From: Anaerosacchariphilus polymeriproducens
Lineage (GTDB): Bacteria > Bacillota > Clostridia > Lachnospirales > Lachnospiraceae
Direction of reading: 5' to 3'
Length of the DNA stretch: 64,000 nucleotides
NCBI RefSeq assembly: GCF_003363435.1
Contig: NZ_QRCT01000014.1
Span: 59,332 to 123,331 of the forward strand
The notes below the pieces were generated by a model. The model made no database searches, was not told the DNA's origin, and saw only the letters and a program-made list of their open reading frames with translations. Positions 1 to 9,285 of the stretch are shown here, piece by piece (position 1 is the first letter of the stretch; the number at the start of each line of letters is the position of its first letter). Made by a program: the position numbers and the translations under genes.

Positions 1-14
1 TTTTTTTCACTCCC

Positions 15-497
15 TTAATTGGATCTTTGAATCTCTAATACTTTGTATTCAACAATCCCTGCTTGCGTTTCTGCTGTTACGGTATCTCCCACTTTTGCCC
101 CGATAAGAGCTTTCCCTACAGGAGATTCATTCGATATTTTACCTTGTAAGCTATTGGCCTCCATAGATCCTACAATTTTAAATTCTATTTCTTCTTCAAA
201 CTCACAATCATAAACTTTTATTTTACAACCTACATTTATTTTGTCTAAATCGATTTCATCTTCTACTATTACTTCTGCATTTTTTAGGATTTTTTCAATT
301 TCTTCAATTCTAGCTTCGATGTCTCTTTGCTCATCCTTTGCAGCATCATATTCAGCATTTTCAGATAAATCCCCTTGCTCTCTGGCTTCCTTAATTTTCT
401 GAGCTACTTCTTTTCGCTTCACTACTTTCAGGTTTTGAATTTCTTCCTCTAATTTTTTAAGTCCCTCGTAAGTAAGTAAGTTTTTCTTTTCTTCCAT
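15..497 (-). CDS. greA: Transcription elongation factor GreA
   Basis: A 160-residue protein of the usual GreA length. GreA binds the RNA polymerase secondary channel and stimulates cleavage of backtracked transcripts. The N-terminal coiled coil (about residues 10-75) carries the signature [13 protein letters not shown] at residues 42-54, whose acidic tip residues D43 and E46 act in the polymerase active site. The C-terminal FKBP-like domain follows. A sigma-A promoter (561-589) lies upstream, so the gene does not depend on dusB read-through. The stop is followed by an AAGGGAGTG ribosome binding site at the window edge, indicating another gene just outside; in related genomes that gene is usually lysS, which is inference here. 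Confidence 0.97.
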   Translation of the reverse strand: MEEKKNLLTYEGLKKLEEEIQNLKVVKRKEVAQKIKEAREQGDLSENAEYDAAKDEQRDIEARIEEIEKILKNAEVIVEDEIDLDKINVGCKIKVYDCEFEEEIEFKIVGSMEANSLQGKISNESPVGKALIGAKVGDTVTAETQAGIVEYKVLEIQRSN

Positions 498-560
498 GCT
501 TATTCCGCCCTTTCGAATGATCTATATTTTATACCAATCATACATATTAACAATCTCAGT

Positions 561-589
561 ATTATAACTTAAAGGTGTTTCTATGTCAA
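561..589 (-). promoter_or_regulatory. Sigma-A promoter of greA
   Basis: On the minus strand a perfect -35 TTGACA (584-589) and a perfect -10 TATAAT (561-566) are separated by 17 bp. The promoter lies about 65 bp upstream of the greA start. Confidence 0.85.
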
Positions 590-647
590 GATACTAATTT
601 ATCTTTTCCTGTTATCAATTTCTTATTCCCAAAAAGACAGTTAGTGA

Positions 648-1625
648 CTATAGAAACGTATTCAACAAAGTTTCTAACTGTTCATAATTTTCTACCTTAT
701 TTACCTGATTTCTTAACTGTGCTGAATGAGGAAAACCACTGATATACCATGCTACATGTTTTCTCATTTCCCGAATTCCAATAAAGTCTCCTTTATATCG
801 GATCAGCAAATCAGCATGGCGCAAAATCATTTCCTTCATCTCTTGACAGGTTGGTTTTTCTATCAATTCACCTGTTTCAAAATAGCCAAGAATTTGTTTA
901 AATAACCATGGATTCCCTCGGACTCCGCGTGCAATCATGATTCCATCACAGCCAGTCTCTTTCTTCAAACGAACCGCATCCATTGGTGTTAAAACATCCC
1001 CATTTCCAATCACCGGAATACTTAATGCTTCTTTCACTTGACGTATGATTTCCCAATCTGCCTTTCCGGAATAATATTGTTCTCTAGTTCTACCGTGAAC
1101 CGATACCGCTGATGCTCCACAGGCTTCTGCAATCCTGGCAATTTCTACCGCATTAATATTGTTATCGTCAAATCCCTTCCGAATCTTAACTGTTACAGGC
1201 TTTTTTATTGCTTTTACTGTCTTTGTAACAATGTCTTCCACCAGTTTTGGATTTTTCATTAAGGCTGAGCCATCCCCATTATTTACAATTTTAGGTACCG
1301 GACATCCCATATTAATATCCAGAATATCAAATGGTCTTTCTTCAATTTCTTTCGCTATCTCACTGATTACTGTAGGATCTGAACCAAATAGTTGAAGGGA
1401 GACCGGTCTTTCTCTTTCATCAATCTGCATAAGTGAAATTGTTTTTTTATTTCGATATTGAATCGCTTTAGCACTTATCATTTCCATACATATAAGACCT
1501 GCACCCTGTTCTTTGCAAAGTAAGCGAAATGGCAGATCGGTCACACCTGCCATTGGCGCCAATATTAAATTATTCTCTAATGTTACATTCCCGATTTTTA
1601 ATTCATTCGTTCCTATTTGTTTCAT
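648..1625 (-). CDS. dusB: tRNA-dihydrouridine synthase DusB
   Basis: A 325-residue flavoprotein that reduces uridines in the D-loop of tRNA using FMN and NADPH. The TIM-barrel start carries APMAGVTD (residues 23-30). The catalytic motif DINMGCPVPKI has the conserved Cys at 108, and the FMN-phosphate site lies in the GNGD and ARG segments about residues 207-235. The C-terminal helical domain recognises tRNA. Length and motifs are typical of the DusB (NifR3) group. It starts 5 bp after the coaX stop with only a weak ribosome binding site, suggesting coupling to coaX. The order coaX, dusB, greA is common in Clostridia. Confidence 0.95.
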   Translation of the reverse strand: MKQIGTNELKIGNVTLENNLILAPMAGVTDLPFRLLCKEQGAGLICMEMISAKAIQYRNKKTISLMQIDERERPVSLQLFGSDPTVISEIAKEIEERPFDILDINMGCPVPKIVNNGDGSALMKNPKLVEDIVTKTVKAIKKPVTVKIRKGFDDNNINAVEIARIAEACGASAVSVHGRTREQYYSGKADWEIIRQVKEALSIPVIGNGDVLTPMDAVRLKKETGCDGIMIARGVRGNPWLFKQILGYFETGELIEKPTCQEMKEMILRHADLLIRYKGDFIGIREMRKHVAWYISGFPHSAQLRNQVNKVENYEQLETLLNTFL

Positions 1626-1630
1626 CTCTT

Positions 1631-2401
1631 TTACTTTCTTTGTTTATCATATATAAAACGCATTCCCTGTAAAGTCAGATCCGGATTATAAATATCAATA
1701 GATTTTGTTTCTTTTGCAATCACTGCTCCCAACCCGCCTGTTGCAACTGTTGTGATATTACGAATGCCGGATTCTCTTTTCATACATTCAATGATGTATT
1801 CAGTCTGACCAATCTGTCCATATACAAGACCGGCCTGCATACTTGTAATTGTTTCTTTTGCAAGGATAGACGCTGGTTTCATAATTTCAATCTCTGGCAG
1901 CTTCGCTGCTTCCTTCCACAAAGACATCGCAGAAGTCCGAATTCCCGGCGCAGTGACTCCAGCTATAAACTCATCTGCCTCGTTAATCATATCATATGTC
2001 GTTGCGGTCCCAAAATCTACAACAATTATTGGTCCGCCGTATAATTCTTTGGCACCTACCACATCCACAATCCGGTCTGCTCCTAATTGCTTCGGATTTT
2101 CCACTTTCAATTTGATACCTGTTTTAATTCCTGCCTCTACAACAATAGGCGTAATATTTAAATATTTTATCATTCCACTTAAAAGTGAATGCATGATATT
2201 AGGCACAACTGAAGCCACAATGATATCCTTTATGTCATTTACTTCAATATTCCTATGTTCCAATAAATCACAAATACAGATACCAAACTCATCAGAGGTT
2301 CGTTGCATTTTAGTCGTTACTCGAAACTTTGCAATTAAATCTTTTTTATTAAAAACACCAAGTGTTATATTAGTATTCCCAACATCAATTACTAATAACA
2401 T
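1631..2401 (-). CDS. coaX: Type III pantothenate kinase
   Basis: CoaX phosphorylates pantothenate in the first step of coenzyme A synthesis. From the chosen start the protein begins [17 protein letters not shown], the ASKHA phosphate-binding motif with its catalytic Asp at residue 6. Further motifs are GADRI in the middle and [10 protein letters not shown], which binds the second phosphate. About 256 residues, normal for the family. The ATG at 2401 is preferred over an upstream in-frame start because a strong AAGGAGGAG sits just before it, overlapping the stop of the upstream gene. Downstream is dusB. Confidence 0.93.
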   Translation of the reverse strand: MLLVIDVGNTNITLGVFNKKDLIAKFRVTTKMQRTSDEFGICICDLLEHRNIEVNDIKDIIVASVVPNIMHSLLSGMIKYLNITPIVVEAGIKTGIKLKVENPKQLGADRIVDVVGAKELYGGPIIVVDFGTATTYDMINEADEFIAGVTAPGIRTSAMSLWKEAAKLPEIEIMKPASILAKETITSMQAGLVYGQIGQTEYIIECMKRESGIRNITTVATGGLGAVIAKETKSIDIYNPDLTLQGMRFIYDKQRK

Positions 2402-2411
2402 AGTCTCCTCC

Positions 2412-2747
2412 TTATTCAGTTTCCAGATCTTGTCCAAGGAAAAACACTTGATAAAACATTTGTAATGCTTCTAGCAAATCTCCTTTGGTCTTTTGAATTT
2501 CTTTTATCTTAAGTCCACTTCCTATTTCATCAAAATAACACTCATTTTCATGGGTGACCTCAAATGTCAACTCTCCTTCTTCATTAAAAATCAAAGTAAG
2601 AATTCCACCCACTTCTTCTGTATATAAAACACACATAATCTTCAATTCGTCTTTCACCTGTGCCGGTAAAGCTTCAAAATCTTCATTTAGATAATATTTC
2701 TTTTTGTATGAATTTGCTCCACATAGAACGACTTTTTCCTGATACAT
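2412..2747 (-). CDS. Conserved hypothetical protein between birA and coaX
   Basis: A 111-residue acidic protein starting [19 protein letters not shown] behind AAGGAG with good spacing; a longer in-frame start at 2771 would overlap birA and lacks this site. I see no signal peptide, membrane segment or catalytic motif. It looks like a small conserved protein often found beside coaX and birA in Lachnospiraceae, possibly the group called DUF6145, but that name is from memory and unverified. It lies 20 bp after birA and 10 bp before coaX, so it is probably co-transcribed with both. Confidence 0.8.
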   Translation of the reverse strand: MYQEKVVLCGANSYKKKYYLNEDFEALPAQVKDELKIMCVLYTEEVGGILTLIFNEEGELTFEVTHENECYFDEIGSGLKIKEIQKTKGDLLEALQMFYQVFFLGQDLETE

Positions 2748-2767
2748 ATTAACTCCTTTTTGATTTC

Positions 2768-3748
2768 TCACACATATCCATATAATCCCCGCACAGAAAC
2801 TTCGCCTGCATATACAAGTACTTTTGTTCCATCCTGCTGCCTGATAATAAGTTCGCCCCTAGAGGTAATCCCTTCAGATACTCCGAAATACTCTCCCTCT
2901 TGTTGCGTAACTTTAACCTCTTGATTCAGATTAATTAAATGGCTGTCATACTCATCCTGCAATAATGACATATCCTCCGTCTCCATGAATTTATCATAAT
3001 ATGTTTCAAAACATTCCATGACCTTTACAATAAGCCTGGCACGATTGTAACTTTGATTTCCTTCTAATTTTAATGAAGTTGCCATTTTTGAAATAACTTC
3101 CGGGAAATAATCTGTATTAACGTTAATGCCAACTCCAACTACAATATGGTTGATATAATCTATTTGAGCACTCATCTCTGTAAGTATTCCACAAACCTTC
3201 TTTTTATGAATGACTAGATCGTTGGGCCATTTAATCTCTCCTTCTAATCCGGTCACTTCCCGGCAGGCTTTCAAAACACTCAGTGCCATGACCAGAGTGA
3301 GCATAGATGCATTGGCCGGAATTATATCCGGTTTCAAAATAACGGACATCCATATACCTGTCCCGGAAGGAGATTCCCACGTTCTTCCTCTGCGTCCTCT
3401 ACCCGAATTTTGTTTGTCTGCCACTACTAAAGTTCCATGTATGGCACCTTCTTCTGCAAGTTGTTTGGCTGTAGTATTCGTAGAATCTACTTCATCATAA
3501 AATTTTACACTTTTACCTGCCCACTGCGTATTCATTAGGCTTCCTAATTCTTCCTGAGAAATTTTTTCAGGATAATCAATCAGCCTATAACCTTTATTCC
3601 TTACAGCTTCTATTACATAACCTTCTTCTTCTAATTTGCGGATTGCTTTCCAGACAGCAGTTCGTGATACCCCAAATTGTTCACAGAGCTGTTGTCCTGA
3701 TATGTAATCCTTACTTTCCCGTAATGCTTTTAAAATTTCCGTTTTCAT
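2768..3748 (-). CDS. birA: Bifunctional biotin ligase / biotin operon repressor BirA
   Basis: BirA attaches biotin to acetyl-CoA carboxylase and related enzymes, and in this two-domain form it also represses biotin genes. The N-terminal winged helix (about residues 1-60) contains SGQQLCEQFGVSRTAVWKAI. The ligase domain carries the biotinyl-AMP loop GRGRRGR and the motif EIKWPNDL. The C-terminal SH3-like domain completes about 326 residues. The start at 3748 is chosen because its A is shared with the TAA stop of the upstream gene (TAATG), a classic coupling overlap, with GGAG seven bases upstream. Confidence 0.94.
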   Translation of the reverse strand: MKTEILKALRESKDYISGQQLCEQFGVSRTAVWKAIRKLEEEGYVIEAVRNKGYRLIDYPEKISQEELGSLMNTQWAGKSVKFYDEVDSTNTTAKQLAEEGAIHGTLVVADKQNSGRGRRGRTWESPSGTGIWMSVILKPDIIPANASMLTLVMALSVLKACREVTGLEGEIKWPNDLVIHKKKVCGILTEMSAQIDYINHIVVGVGINVNTDYFPEVISKMATSLKLEGNQSYNRARLIVKVMECFETYYDKFMETEDMSLLQDEYDSHLINLNQEVKVTQQEGEYFGVSEGITSRGELIIRQQDGTKVLVYAGEVSVRGLYGYV

Positions 3749-4020
3749 TAATTTCTCCATAAATTTATTATTGAAATGATAGCTCCTCCTTGAAGAGTAA
3801 ATCCGGCAATCCAATATATTATAGTGGAAATACGACGCCTTTTTATATCACTCTTTGCAGCAGCTAATAAATTCATCATACCACCTAAGCAAAGGATACC
3901 AGGAATCATGATTATATGGGCTTTAAAATCCAGGAATAATACAATAGTCATACCCAGGATTATAAATCCAATCACAAAATTAATGATATCAAATAAAAAA
4001 ATTTCTTTTTTTCTCTCCAT
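3748..4020 (-). CDS. Small three-helix membrane protein
   Basis: A 90-residue hydrophobic protein with three predicted transmembrane segments (about residues 9-29, 33-53 and 64-86) separated by a basic loop KSDIKRRR. I do not recognise the family. It starts one base after the argF stop with a GGAG ribosome binding site, and its stop overlaps the birA start, so it is translationally linked to both. The genes around it give no clear clue to its job. Confidence 0.82.
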   Translation of the reverse strand: MERKKEIFLFDIINFVIGFIILGMTIVLFLDFKAHIIMIPGILCLGGMMNLLAAAKSDIKRRRISTIIYWIAGFTLQGGAIISIINLWRN

Positions 4021-4021
4021 A

Positions 4022-4957
4022 CTACTCTCCTAAAGTAGCTACCATTACTGCTTTAATTGTATGCATTCTGTTCTCTGCTTCATCAAACACAAGAGATTTA
4101 TCAGATTCAAAGACTTCTTCCGTGACTTCATTTCCCTTAACAGCTGGAAGACAATGAAGAAAGATTGTAGAATCTTTGTCTGTCTTATCCATTAATTCTT
4201 TATTGATCTGATAAGGTTTTAAAATTGCTATACGCTCTGCAGCCTTATCTTCTTCTCCCATAGAACACCAAACATCTGTATATAATACATCCGCACCTTT
4301 CACCTGCTCTATATCCTCTGTAATAGTAATATTGCTGCCCGATTCTTTCGCATATTCTTTACAAAGCTCTGTCAAATCTCCTGTAGGCCACAAAGTCTCC
4401 GGCGCAATAATCGAAAAATTAATACCTAATTTGGCTGCTCCAATCATCAGACTATTGGCCATATTATTTCTTCCATCACCCAAATATACAAAATTAAGAC
4501 CTTTTAAGTAACCAAAATGTTCTTTCATCGTTAGAAAATCTGCAAGTATCTGCGTAGGATGATACTCATCTGTAAGTCCATTCCATACCGGTACATTGCT
4601 ATATTTTGCAAGTTTTTCTACAGTCTCATGTTTGAATCCACGAAATTCAATCCCATCAAACATACGCCCCAGTACCCTCGCTGTATCTTCAACACTTTCC
4701 TTGTGCCCCAATTGAAGATCATCTTTACCTAAGTATTCGGGATGAGCCCCCTCATCTACACACCCTACCGTAAAAGCGCATCTGGTTCTCGTTGAAGGCT
4801 TTTCAAAAAGCAAAGCAATATTTTTCCCTTTGAGTGAAGTTCCCAGAATCCCTTGTTTCTTTTTTCTTTTTAACTCGCCCGCCAAATCGATTAAATATTC
4901 AATTTCTTCTGCTGTAAAATCTTTTAATGTTAAGAAACTGCGTCCTTTTAAATCCAT
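4022..4957 (-). CDS. argF: Ornithine carbamoyltransferase
   Basis: Transfers the carbamoyl group from carbamoyl phosphate to ornithine, giving citrulline in arginine synthesis. Seen: the carbamoyl-phosphate loop STRTR (residues 55-59), HPTQ (133-136), the ornithine-binding DVWCSMGE (228-235), and the catalytic HCLPA (268-272). At 311 residues it is slightly shorter than the common 315-335. Without neighbouring arcA or arcC an anabolic role is more likely than a catabolic one, but sequence alone does not settle argF versus arcB. Confidence 0.95.
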   Translation of the reverse strand: MDLKGRSFLTLKDFTAEEIEYLIDLAGELKRKKKQGILGTSLKGKNIALLFEKPSTRTRCAFTVGCVDEGAHPEYLGKDDLQLGHKESVEDTARVLGRMFDGIEFRGFKHETVEKLAKYSNVPVWNGLTDEYHPTQILADFLTMKEHFGYLKGLNFVYLGDGRNNMANSLMIGAAKLGINFSIIAPETLWPTGDLTELCKEYAKESGSNITITEDIEQVKGADVLYTDVWCSMGEEDKAAERIAILKPYQINKELMDKTDKDSTIFLHCLPAVKGNEVTEEVFESDKSLVFDEAENRMHTIKAVMVATLGE

Positions 4958-4980
4958 AAATACCTTATCCTCCTAACTTT

Positions 4981-6177
4981 TTATTCTTCCAGCTCTTTTA
5001 TAATCAACTGCTTATCATTCAATATGCAATGTACAAAAAGTGGAAGGGTTCTTAAATTTTCCGTATTATAAACTCGTTTAACAACTAATTGCTTTAATTC
5101 TTGTACCGTATATATCCTGTACTTTTGTATCTTCAGAATTTTTGCTGCTGCCTCAAGCATACTAAGATATAAAGTCTCGTAATTCCATTCTTTGCCCAGC
5201 TTCAATTCTAAGGCGATTGCAGGATAGATAACTTCTACCAAAGCTCTTATGTGATAACCCTCTTTGGTTATGTTGACCTTATAAATTGATAATATAAAAG
5301 ATAGTACTTCTTTTTCAAGAGTTACCAGTTGATTTAAATAATAACATTCTTCTTCCTTTTGTTCAATATAATAAATGGTACCTTTTAATCCATAAATCAA
5401 CCGCATCGCATCAAAATATCCTATTTTTAGATTTCGTCTGCTTTTTTTGCTGTCAAAATCGAGCATGTTGCCTAGATTTACTCTAGGGGATATTGTTAAT
5501 AAAACAGTATCATCTGATATTTTGACTTTCTTTTCTCTTCCCATTCCAAAAATTCGAATTGATATTATATTTTTATATCCTCGTTCAACGAGACAATTTA
5601 GCGGAACGTTATTAATCATACCTCCATCAATGTAAATTTTACCATGAAGTCTTTCGTTCTTAAAAACCGGAAGATAAGAACTGGCTAGTAAATAATCTGC
5701 TAACAGACCATCAGGCTCTTTTTGTATATCGATATCCAGTTCTTTCATATCTGAGATTGAAAAGGTCAATAAATATAGCTTAACAGAACCATTTCTTATA
5801 AATTCTTCATCAATGTTCTCTTCAATCATCTGTCTTAGAGGTGTTACATCTGCACCTTTATTTCCTGCAATTCTTGTAAATTCTCTGACAATCTCCTGGG
5901 CTTTTAAGTTTTTTCCAAAAAGCTCTTCCATTACTTTGTCATCTACATCTATAACTTTTGAATATGCTATATTTCCCCACAATTCTTCCGCCTTTTGTAC
6001 ATCCCCCATACAAATGAGAGCCCCATTCAGAGCTCCAACTGAAGTACCTGCAACTGCACAAATTTTAACACCAGATTCGACTAATGCTTTCCATGCACCG
6101 ATCTGATAAGCACCTTTCGCTCCGCCACCTTCCAGAACCAATCCATATTCTTTTGTCATATCAATAACTGGTATCAT
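4981..6177 (-). CDS. Patatin-like phospholipase family protein
   Basis: A 398-residue lipid acyl hydrolase candidate. The patatin domain has the oxyanion-hole GGGAKG (residues 17-22), the nucleophile elbow GTSVG with Ser46, and the catalytic Asp in DGG (184-186), so the Ser-Asp dyad is intact. The C-terminal 200 residues have no motif I know. No signal peptide, so probably cytoplasmic. The start at 6177 has AGGAGAAGG upstream; an internal Met at residue 7 lacks a ribosome binding site. The substrate is unknown. Confidence 0.9.
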   Translation of the reverse strand: MIPVIDMTKEYGLVLEGGGAKGAYQIGAWKALVESGVKICAVAGTSVGALNGALICMGDVQKAEELWGNIAYSKVIDVDDKVMEELFGKNLKAQEIVREFTRIAGNKGADVTPLRQMIEENIDEEFIRNGSVKLYLLTFSISDMKELDIDIQKEPDGLLADYLLASSYLPVFKNERLHGKIYIDGGMINNVPLNCLVERGYKNIISIRIFGMGREKKVKISDDTVLLTISPRVNLGNMLDFDSKKSRRNLKIGYFDAMRLIYGLKGTIYYIEQKEEECYYLNQLVTLEKEVLSFILSIYKVNITKEGYHIRALVEVIYPAIALELKLGKEWNYETLYLSMLEAAAKILKIQKYRIYTVQELKQLVVKRVYNTENLRTLPLFVHCILNDKQLIIKELEE

Positions 6178-6213
6178 AACTTTCCTTCTCCTGATTCACA
6201 AAATGTAAATCAA

Positions 6214-6251
6214 AGAGAAGATACGTAACCTACTGTTTACGTATCCCCTCT
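6214..6251 (-). terminator. Hairpin downstream of the SPFH gene
   Basis: On the minus strand a stem of about 15 bp (AGAGGGGATACGTAA with TTACGTATCTTCTCT) and a short loop follows the SPFH stop. The tail TTCTCTTTG is only moderately T-rich, so this is a probable, not certain, terminator. Confidence 0.5.
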
Positions 6252-6274
6252 AATCTTATACGGAACTTAACCGC

Positions 6275-7222
6275 TTATAAATTCTGTTGTTCTGCTATTG
6301 GTTCCTCTACCGCTACCTCTTTTATAGATTTTACCAAACCTGCAATTCCTTGAATTTCGGAAGGGATAATAATCTTCGTAGCTTTTCCATCTGCCGCTTT
6401 TGCAAACGCTTCTAAACTCTTAAGTTGAATGACTGCATCACTTGGTGCTGAATCTTTAATAAATCTAATACCATCTGCATTTGCTTTCTGAATAGATAAA
6501 ATAGCCTCAGCCTGACCTTGTGCTTCTTTGATCATAGCTTCTTTCTTTGCTTCTGCGCGAAGGATAGCTGACTGTTTTTCAGCTTCCGCATTTAAAATTA
6601 CGGATTCTTTCCTACCTTCTGCAACAAGGACTGTTGATTTCTTTTCACCTTCTGCACGTAAGATTGCCTCACGACGTTCACGTTCTGCCTTCATCTGTTT
6701 TTCCATAGCATCTTGAATCGCTTCTGGTGGAATAATGTTTTTCAATTCTACACGGTTAACTTTGATTCCCCATGGATCGGTAGCAACATCCAGTGCAGTT
6801 CTCATCTTTGTATTAATCAGTTCTCTTGAAGTTAAAGTTTGATCAAGTTCAAGATCACCAATAATATTTCTCAATGTGGTCGCTGTCAGATTTTCAATTG
6901 CTATGATTGGATTCACAACTCCATAAGCAAACAACTTAGGATCCGTAATCTGATAAAAAACAACCGTATCGATACGCATCGTTACATTATCTTTTGTAAT
7001 AACAGGTTGTGGTGCGAAATCAACTACCTGTTCTTTTAAAACAACTCTCTTGGCAACTCGGTCGATCAAAGGCAACTTAAAATGGATACCAACTCCCCAA
7101 ACTGCCAAAAATCCTCCGACACGTTCCACTACTAACGCCTGTGCCTGAGGTACTACTTTAATACATGATACGATAATTAATAATAGTACAACTACTAATA
7201 CCGCAATAGCTATTACTTCCAT
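6275..7222 (-). CDS. SPFH/band 7 membrane protein (stomatin/QmcA type)
   Basis: A 315-residue scaffold protein of membrane microdomains. One N-terminal transmembrane segment (residues 3-22) leads into the SPFH domain (about 25-190). A long Ala/Glu/Lys-rich coiled coil (about 185-250) then drives oligomer formation, with repeated RAEGEKKS-like units. It starts three bases after the stop of an NfeD-family gene, with GGGAGG upstream. SPFH/NfeD pairs are a known conserved operon in which NfeD-type proteins bind or process the partner. Assignment to the family is firm; the cellular role is inferred. Confidence 0.93.
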   Translation of the reverse strand: MEVIAIAVLVVVLLLIIVSCIKVVPQAQALVVERVGGFLAVWGVGIHFKLPLIDRVAKRVVLKEQVVDFAPQPVITKDNVTMRIDTVVFYQITDPKLFAYGVVNPIIAIENLTATTLRNIIGDLELDQTLTSRELINTKMRTALDVATDPWGIKVNRVELKNIIPPEAIQDAMEKQMKAERERREAILRAEGEKKSTVLVAEGRKESVILNAEAEKQSAILRAEAKKEAMIKEAQGQAEAILSIQKANADGIRFIKDSAPSDAVIQLKSLEAFAKAADGKATKIIIPSEIQGIAGLVKSIKEVAVEEPIAEQQNL

Positions 7223-7225
7223 TTT

Positions 7226-7660
7226 TTAATCCTCCCTAACTTTTACTATTAATTTTACCCCGCTGATTTGGATAATAGTCACTTTTTTTCCTTCTTCAAT
7301 TATTTTACTATCTTCCTGAGATCTGGCTGTCCATTCTTGACCATTCAGACTAACTGTCCCTTGGGCCTGCAAATTGTTAATTGTCTGTGTTACAATTGCA
7401 GTTTGACCAACAAGACTGTCAATATTGGTATTCACCTTTTTGCTTTTTAAATATCGGACTGCAATAGGTCTAGTCACAAAAAGTAATAAAATCGATACAG
7501 CAAAAAATAGAATAATCTGTACAGGAAGAGTTGCTCCAAGCAGCGCTGCTACGAATCCAACCAATGCTCCACCTGCAAACCATATCGTAGTAAGTCCTAA
7601 CGATATTATCTCTATTACTACAAAGATAATAAAGAACACTAACCAATAGATCGGTGTCAT
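7226..7660 (-). CDS. NfeD family membrane protein
   Basis: A 144-residue partner of the downstream SPFH protein. The N-terminus holds hydrophobic segments (about residues 4-24 and 27-62). The C-terminal half (about 80-144) is the OB-fold NfeD domain, with LVGQTAIVTQTI and SLNGQEWTARS. This is the short form without the ClpP-like serine protease domain. AGAGGGG precedes the start. The 4-bp gap to the SPFH gene shows an operon. Confidence 0.9.
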   Translation of the reverse strand: MTPIYWLVFFIIFVVIEIISLGLTTIWFAGGALVGFVAALLGATLPVQIILFFAVSILLLFVTRPIAVRYLKSKKVNTNIDSLVGQTAIVTQTINNLQAQGTVSLNGQEWTARSQEDSKIIEEGKKVTIIQISGVKLIVKVRED

Positions 7661-7728
7661 ATCTATCCCCTCTTTCTATCGTTTTATACATAATACTATA
7701 CTTGTTGCCAATTTACAACAAGAAATCA

Positions 7729-7779
7729 AAAAAGAAGTTTTTAGCAAATTCATTCAGACTTTGTTAAAAACTTCTTTTT
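7729..7779 (-). terminator. Rho-independent terminator of the wall hydrolase gene
   Basis: Long A/T-rich inverted repeat: AAGAAGTTTTTA and TAAAAACTTCTT plus extensions form a stem of about 17 bp around a 12-base loop. On the minus strand it is followed by a T-tract. It lies just after the stop at 7804. Confidence 0.85.
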
Positions 7780-7803
7780 ATAATATATTATTTACTGTTT
7801 TTA

Positions 7804-9015
7804 TTAAAAAAATACATGATTTCCAATTACTTGACCACCATATCCGGAAGATGCTCTACGAAAACTAGTTGCACCCCCTACATTGTCAGTGCCTGTATAA
7901 GCTTCTAATGCTGCTGAATAACAATCTCCACTTGCTCCACTTGCCAATACACTTGCAAATGCACCGGAAGCTACTGGTGTAAATTGACCCGGTTGTGTAA
8001 TGACACCTTCAACAGAACCTGCATAACCGTTTCTTAAGCGGTTCATTACTACTGCTCCTACTGCTACTTTTCCTTCGTAACATTCAGAACCGGCTTCACA
8101 TTGAATAATAGCTGCTAACATTGCAACATCGGAAGAATTTTTGGCCTCTTCTTCTTTCTTGGCCTTTTCCTCTTCTGCCTTTTGTCTTTCCAATTCTCTT
8201 TCTTCTTCTATCGAAACAGCCTGTCCAACCTTCTGCTCAACATTTACAAAATCTGCTGATACATAGGCTGTTTCATCTTTATAATTAACTGTAACCCATT
8301 TATCATTTTTATCAGCTACACTTAAAGTTTCGCCTTCAGCTGCCTGTCCAACGATCTGAGCATCTTCTTTCGATTCTTTACGAACATTTAAGGTAGTTGT
8401 ATTCACAGTTGCGATTAATTCACACTGCTCATTGGCAAGGGTTTCTGCATCTTTTCCGAACGCAAGGAAATCATTCTTTACATATCCTTCTACTGAACCG
8501 GAGCGAATCTTGGTCCATTCATCACCGGCTTCAATAATCTCTCCGGCACTTCCTTTGTAAAGTTTTCCAAGTAGTTCAGATTCTGCATTCTGTTCGGCAC
8601 GAATATTCGTATATTCATCGACCTTTGCCATAACTTTATTATCCCATGGAGAAGGTTTCTCCTCCTTTTGTTTTTGCTTTTCTTTTTTTTCTTTTCCTGA
8701 ACTTTTTTTCTTTTCGGCAGCCTGTTTGTCATTCACTGTACTACCGGTCTCTAAATGCGCAAGAACGCCTACTTTTGTAGTTCCTGCAATATTCTTTTGT
8801 GTCGTTTCCGTTGCTGCCGTCTCTACAATTTTCTCTTTCAATTCAACAGGTTGTGCTGAATAGGAAGAACTAAACAAAATTTCTTGTGTTACGGTTTTTG
8901 TCTCTGTTACTTCTTTGGCAACAGTTGGTATTGTTTGGGGTCCATTGCTCATGGTCAGTGCTACCATTAATGTTGCTACAGCACCACACTCAATTACCTT
9001 TCTGTTAAAATTCAT
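7804..9015 (-). CDS. Secreted SH3-domain cell wall hydrolase (SleB/Hydrolase_2 type)
   Basis: A 403-residue exported protein. The N-terminal signal segment (about residues 5-25) is followed by a low-complexity Lys/Glu linker (100-122). Two bacterial SH3 domains follow (about 128-186 and 200-260), each with a TxNIR/TLNVR start typical of wall-binding SH3b. A charged helix (265-292) leads to a C-terminal SleB-type hydrolase domain (298-403) with IIQCEAGSECYEGKVAVGAV and the likely catalytic Glu307. The domain is related to spore cortex lytic enzymes, but here probably acts in peptidoglycan remodelling. It has its own promoter (9113-9141), an AGGAGG ribosome binding site and a terminator, so it is monocistronic. 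Confidence 0.92.
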   Translation of the reverse strand: MNFNRKVIECGAVATLMVALTMSNGPQTIPTVAKEVTETKTVTQEILFSSSYSAQPVELKEKIVETAATETTQKNIAGTTKVGVLAHLETGSTVNDKQAAEKKKSSGKEKKEKQKQKEEKPSPWDNKVMAKVDEYTNIRAEQNAESELLGKLYKGSAGEIIEAGDEWTKIRSGSVEGYVKNDFLAFGKDAETLANEQCELIATVNTTTLNVRKESKEDAQIVGQAAEGETLSVADKNDKWVTVNYKDETAYVSADFVNVEQKVGQAVSIEEERELERQKAEEEKAKKEEEAKNSSDVAMLAAIIQCEAGSECYEGKVAVGAVVMNRLRNGYAGSVEGVITQPGQFTPVASGAFASVLASGASGDCYSAALEAYTGTDNVGGATSFRRASSGYGGQVIGNHVFF

Positions 9016-9112
9016 ATTTGCCTCCTAAACTTGTAAACATGGGGCTTATTTTTCTATAAAAGAACCCCTGTTTATTAGTAACGTTTATTTGTTACAAATT
9101 TATTACAGAGTT

Positions 9113-9141
9113 ATTGTAGCAAAATTAAGTTTATTTGTCAA
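9113..9141 (-). promoter_or_regulatory. Sigma-A promoter of the SH3/SleB hydrolase
   Basis: On the minus strand TTGACA (9136-9141), a 17-bp spacer and TACAAT (9113-9118). A leader of about 90 bases separates it from the start codon. The leader contains a small GTAAC/GTTAC inverted repeat but no riboswitch I recognise. Confidence 0.8.
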
Positions 9142-9253
9142 ATAAAATATATTTTTAATATACGACAACAACTTCTGTAACACTCTTATTTTCTACCAAT
9201 TTTACCCATAAAAGATTTTTATTTAACAACATATTTTGAAAGAAAAACAAGTC

Positions 9254-9285
9254 AAAAAAAAGCTCATCGTCTTTGACGATAAGCT
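9254..9285 (-). terminator. Terminator overlapping the end of the RNA methyltransferase gene
   Basis: An 11-bp stem (AGCTTATCGTC with GACGATGAGCT, one G-U pair) and a three-base loop are followed by an eight-T run on the minus strand. The hairpin includes the last codons and stop of the upstream gene, so coding and termination signals share DNA. Confidence 0.88.

Noticed and set aside
1953..2465. Plus-strand open frame of 170 codons opposite coaX
   Set aside because: Fully antisense to a conserved gene, with no ribosome binding site.
9016..9112. Possible riboswitch in the leader of the SH3/SleB gene
   Set aside because: Only a short GTAAC/GTTAC pair is seen; no match to the conserved core of cyclic di-AMP or other riboswitches.
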